DNA from: Bacteroidales bacterium
GTDB lineage: Bacteria; Bacteroidota; Bacteroidia; Bacteroidales; VadinHA17
Assembly (NCBI GenBank): GCA_003501665.1
Contig: DNOQ01000017.1
Location: 1-7,803 of the forward strand
Direction of reading: 5' to 3'
Length of the DNA stretch: 7,803 nucleotides
The number at the start of each line of letters is the position of its first letter. Positions within the stretch are counted from its first letter, which is position 1. Under the pieces are notes generated by a model. That model was not told the DNA's origin, did not search any database, and saw only the letters and a program-made list of their open reading frames with translations. This document shows, in pieces, positions 5,453-7,803 of the stretch. The position numbers and the translations under genes are program-made.

Positions 5453-7803
5453 ATGTTAAAAAAATGTTCAGCAAAAATCTTCATTAAACTGAAGATCATC
5501 TTAGTACTTCTGTCGGTTACAGCATTTAATGTTTTTGGAGAAGGTTCACCAGGAGATATCTCGAATCTCAGAATAAACCACAAAAACAATCTGGCAGGAT
5601 TAATTCAGCAAGCTAAAGTTACCGGAAAGGTAATTGATGAGAATGGTAATCCGATGCCTGGCGTAAATGTTCAGATTGAAGGTACCACTGTTGGTACTCT
5701 TACTGACGCAAATGGCAACTATTCATTAGATAAACCAAGAGATAATGTAGTTCTTATCTTTTCGTTCATCGGGTATACATCCCAGCGTGTTTCAGCTGCC
5801 GGAAGAACAGTGCTTGATGTTAATCTGGCCTCGGAAGTAACAGCACTTGAAGAGGTTGTAGTGACCGGTTATTCTGTTCAGAGGAGAAAGGATATTGCCG
5901 GTTCGGTTGCCGTTGTACAAGTCGATAATTTAAAAACAGTTGCCTCACGCTCTGTACAACAGGCACTTCAGGGAATGGCCTCCGGGGTTGATATAACCCA
6001 GTCAGGTATACCCGGAGCAGCACCTAAGATCTATATCCGTGGAGTGACAAGTTTTGGGAATACAGATCCGCTGATAATTGTGGATGGAATAGAACAAAAC
6101 CTGAACAATATAAGTTCTGTAGATATTGAATCGATACAGGTGCTTAAAGACGCAGGTGCAGCTTCTATTTATGGAGTAAGGGGTGCCAATGGAGTTATTC
6201 TGGTTACAACTAAAAAAGGGAAAGCCGGTGCTCCCGTCATTTCTTACGAAGGTTCCTACGGATTACAATTTCCACTCCCCGGTAATCCATGGAACATTCT
6301 GAATACCAAGGATTATGTTAAGGTTTACCAGACGGCATTTCCGGGTAATCCCAGATTCCTGAACGGGATCCCCGACTATATGTACAGAGGTCCTCAGGGT
6401 GCAGGTGTTGCAATGGAAGGAGACCCCGCAGTTGATCCTTCAAAATATTTCTATGAAAGTCCGAACCAGGGAAAAAATTATATTATCCAGAAAGTTGACA
6501 AGGAAGGATATGACTGGTTCCATGCATTATTTAAAAGGGCTCCTACTACCGAACATAATATTACCGCAAGCGGAGGAACGAATAAATCCAAATACCTGTT
6601 CTCGCTGGGATATCTGCGCCAGCAGGGAACACTGGTGGAAACCAATCTTCAACGATACTCGGCAAGGGTAAATACCGAGTACACGATCGGGAACAATATA
6701 CGTATAGGAGAAAATGCCAATATTATCCACAGGAATAATGTAGGCTTTTCCGAGAACTCACAATTTGGAGGAATAGTTGAAACTCTCAAACAACAACCCA
6801 TAGTACCACTTTATGATATCATGGGTAACTGGGGTGGTACATTTGGTGGCCCCGAGCTAGGTGATGGACAGAATCCTGTTGCTGTACAGGTCCGTAATTC
6901 CCAGAATGATATTCCTCTTGACTGGTATATAGTAGGTAATGCTTATGCTGAAGCTGATTTCCTTAAAGGTTTTACAGCTAGAAGCAGCCTGGGATACAAT
7001 ATTAATAACTCATTCAGCTCCAATTTCAATACTACCCAGGTTGAAAATGTCCAGGCTAATACTAGTCCGAACACTCTGAGTGTGAGTTCAGGTTACGGAA
7101 GCAGAATGACATTTACAAACACAGTAAGATACAAGAATTCTTTCGGCAAACATAATCTGGAGGCAATGGTGGGGTCTGAAGCAATTAAGTATGTCAGCAG
7201 AAGTGTCAACGGGAGCAGAGAGACATTCTTCTCGGAAGATCCAAATTATCTTGTTCTGGGCGGCGGAACTGCAGCAACAAATAACAGCAGTTCAATTTAT
7301 ATGGAAAGCCTTTTTTCTATATTCAGCAGAGTGGATTACAATTTTGGTAACAAGTATTATTTTGGAGGCACTTTACGCAGGGATGGATCCTCAAAATTCG
7401 GACCTGAATCAAGATATGGTATATTCCCTTCATTTTCACTTGCCTGGAGAATATCCGATGAAATATTCATGCAAAACATATCCTGGCTGAATGATTTTAA
7501 ACTAAGAGGAAGCCATGGCGTGTTAGGCTCTCAGAACAATGTCAGCTCAACGAATGCATTTAATCTCTATGGTGCCAGTGTGACAGGTAGTTATTACGAT
7601 ATTACCGGAACAGGTACCGGCGAAGTACAGGGTTTTTATGCATCCAGGATAGGTAATCCCAGAACAAGCTGGGAAGAGAATATTGTTACGAATATTGGAT
7701 TTGATGCTACAATCTTAAATAACAGCCTGGATATTTCATTTGAATGGTATAAAAAATCCATCAGGGGATTGTTATTCAGCGAGCCATTACCTGCGGCAAT
7801 TAT
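5453..7803 (+). CDS. SusC/RagA-family TonB-dependent outer-membrane receptor, C-terminus beyond window
   Basis: From the ATG at 5453 the frame is open for 783 codons to the right edge with no stop; SusC proteins usually run to about 1000 residues, so the end of the barrel is missing. A signal peptide occupies roughly residues 1-29. A carboxypeptidase-regulatory-like domain follows (about 55-128: VTGKVIDENGNPMPGVNVQI, then GTLTDANGNYSL). Next come a TonB box, ALEEVVVTGYS (131-141), and a plug domain (about 146-257) with ALQGMASGVDI (171-181), IYIRGVTSFGNTDPLIIVDG (193-212) and VLKDAGAASIYGVRGANGVI (230-249). The remainder is beta-barrel strands. The protein imports oligosaccharides or similar ligands across the outer membrane using TonB energy, normally with a SusD lipoprotein encoded just downstream. 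There is no N-terminal STN signalling domain, so it is unlikely to drive an anti-sigma/ECF pair itself. No Shine-Dalgarno sequence lies near the start. Confidence 0.95.
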   Translation, partial: MLKKCSAKIFIKLKIILVLLSVTAFNVFGEGSPGDISNLRINHKNNLAGLIQQAKVTGKVIDENGNPMPGVNVQIEGTTVGTLTDANGNYSLDKPRDNVVLIFSFIGYTSQRVSAAGRTVLDVNLASEVTALEEVVVTGYSVQRRKDIAGSVAVVQVDNLKTVASRSVQQALQGMASGVDITQSGIPGAAPKIYIRGVTSFGNTDPLIIVDGIEQNLNNISSVDIESIQVLKDAGAASIYGVRGANGVILVTTKKGKAGAPVISYEGSYGLQFPLPGNPWNILNTKDYVKVYQTAFPGNPRFLNGIPDYMYRGPQGAGVAMEGDPAVDPSKYFYESPNQGKNYIIQKVDKEGYDWFHALFKRAPTTEHNITASGGTNKSKYLFSLGYLRQQGTLVETNLQRYSARVNTEYTIGNNIRIGENANIIHRNNVGFSENSQFGGIVETLKQQPIVPLYDIMGNWGGTFGGPELGDGQNPVAVQVRNSQNDIPLDWYIVGNAYAEADFLKGFTARSSLGYNINNSFSSNFNTTQVENVQANTSPNTLSVSSGYGSRMTFTNTVRYKNSFGKHNLEAMVGSEAIKYVSRSVNGSRETFFSEDPNYLVLGGGTAATNNSSSIYMESLFSIFSRVDYNFGNKYYFGGTLRRDGSSKFGPESRYGIFPSFSLAWRISDEIFMQNISWLNDFKLRGSHGVLGSQNNVSSTNAFNLYGASVTGSYYDITGTGTGEVQGFYASRIGNPRTSWEENIVTNIGFDATILNNSLDISFEWYKKSIRGLLFSEPLPAAI

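Noticed and set aside
7191..7490. 99-codon plus-strand frame inside the receptor gene
   Set aside because: Out of frame with a continuous SusC-type reading that covers the same bases; treated as a shadow, as are 6399-6671 and the minus-strand frames at 5820-6023 and 6527-6730.
1..7803. Mobile element, tRNA, rRNA or CRISPR array
   Set aside because: No transposase or integrase motifs, terminal repeats, cloverleaf-like sequence or regular repeat-spacer pattern was seen on either strand.

Overview
The window looks like part of a sugar-use region from a member of the Bacteroidota. The main reasons are a SusC/RagA-type outer-membrane receptor (carboxypeptidase-regulatory-like domain, TonB box, plug), a Tat-signal GH109-like protein carrying a lipobox, a small lipoprotein, very AT-rich intergenic DNA, and mostly weak or absent Shine-Dalgarno sequences. 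The exact genus cannot be read from this sequence.

Layout: (1) positions 1-219, minus strand, hold the first 73 codons of a class III PLP-dependent aminotransferase that runs off the left edge. (2) Positions 220-654 are a 435-base AT-rich divergent intergenic region with a candidate Bacteroidota-type promoter at its right end. (3) 655-1473 encodes a DhnA/LsrF-type class I (Schiff-base) aldolase, followed 10 bases later by an FGGY sugar kinase (1484-3001). (4) A 129-base gap with two imperfect hairpins separates these from 3131-4456, a Gfo/Idh/MocA-fold protein closely resembling GH109 (NAD-dependent alpha-N-acetylgalactosaminidase type). Its stop codon overlaps the start of a small lipoprotein (4456-5163). 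(5) A 289-base AT-rich gap precedes a SusC-like TonB-dependent receptor (5453 onward), which is still open at the right edge.

A plausible reading (inference) is one import-and-breakdown locus. The receptor takes up a glycan or glycoside across the outer membrane. The Tat-exported GH109-like protein, with the coupled lipoprotein, cleaves or modifies it in the periplasm or at the membrane. In the cytoplasm the FGGY kinase phosphorylates a released ketose or polyol, and the class I aldolase splits the phosphorylated product. The substrate is not known. The kinase-aldolase pair does not match a textbook pathway I can name with confidence, and the lipoprotein belongs to no family I firmly recognise. 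These two points are the most interesting in the window.
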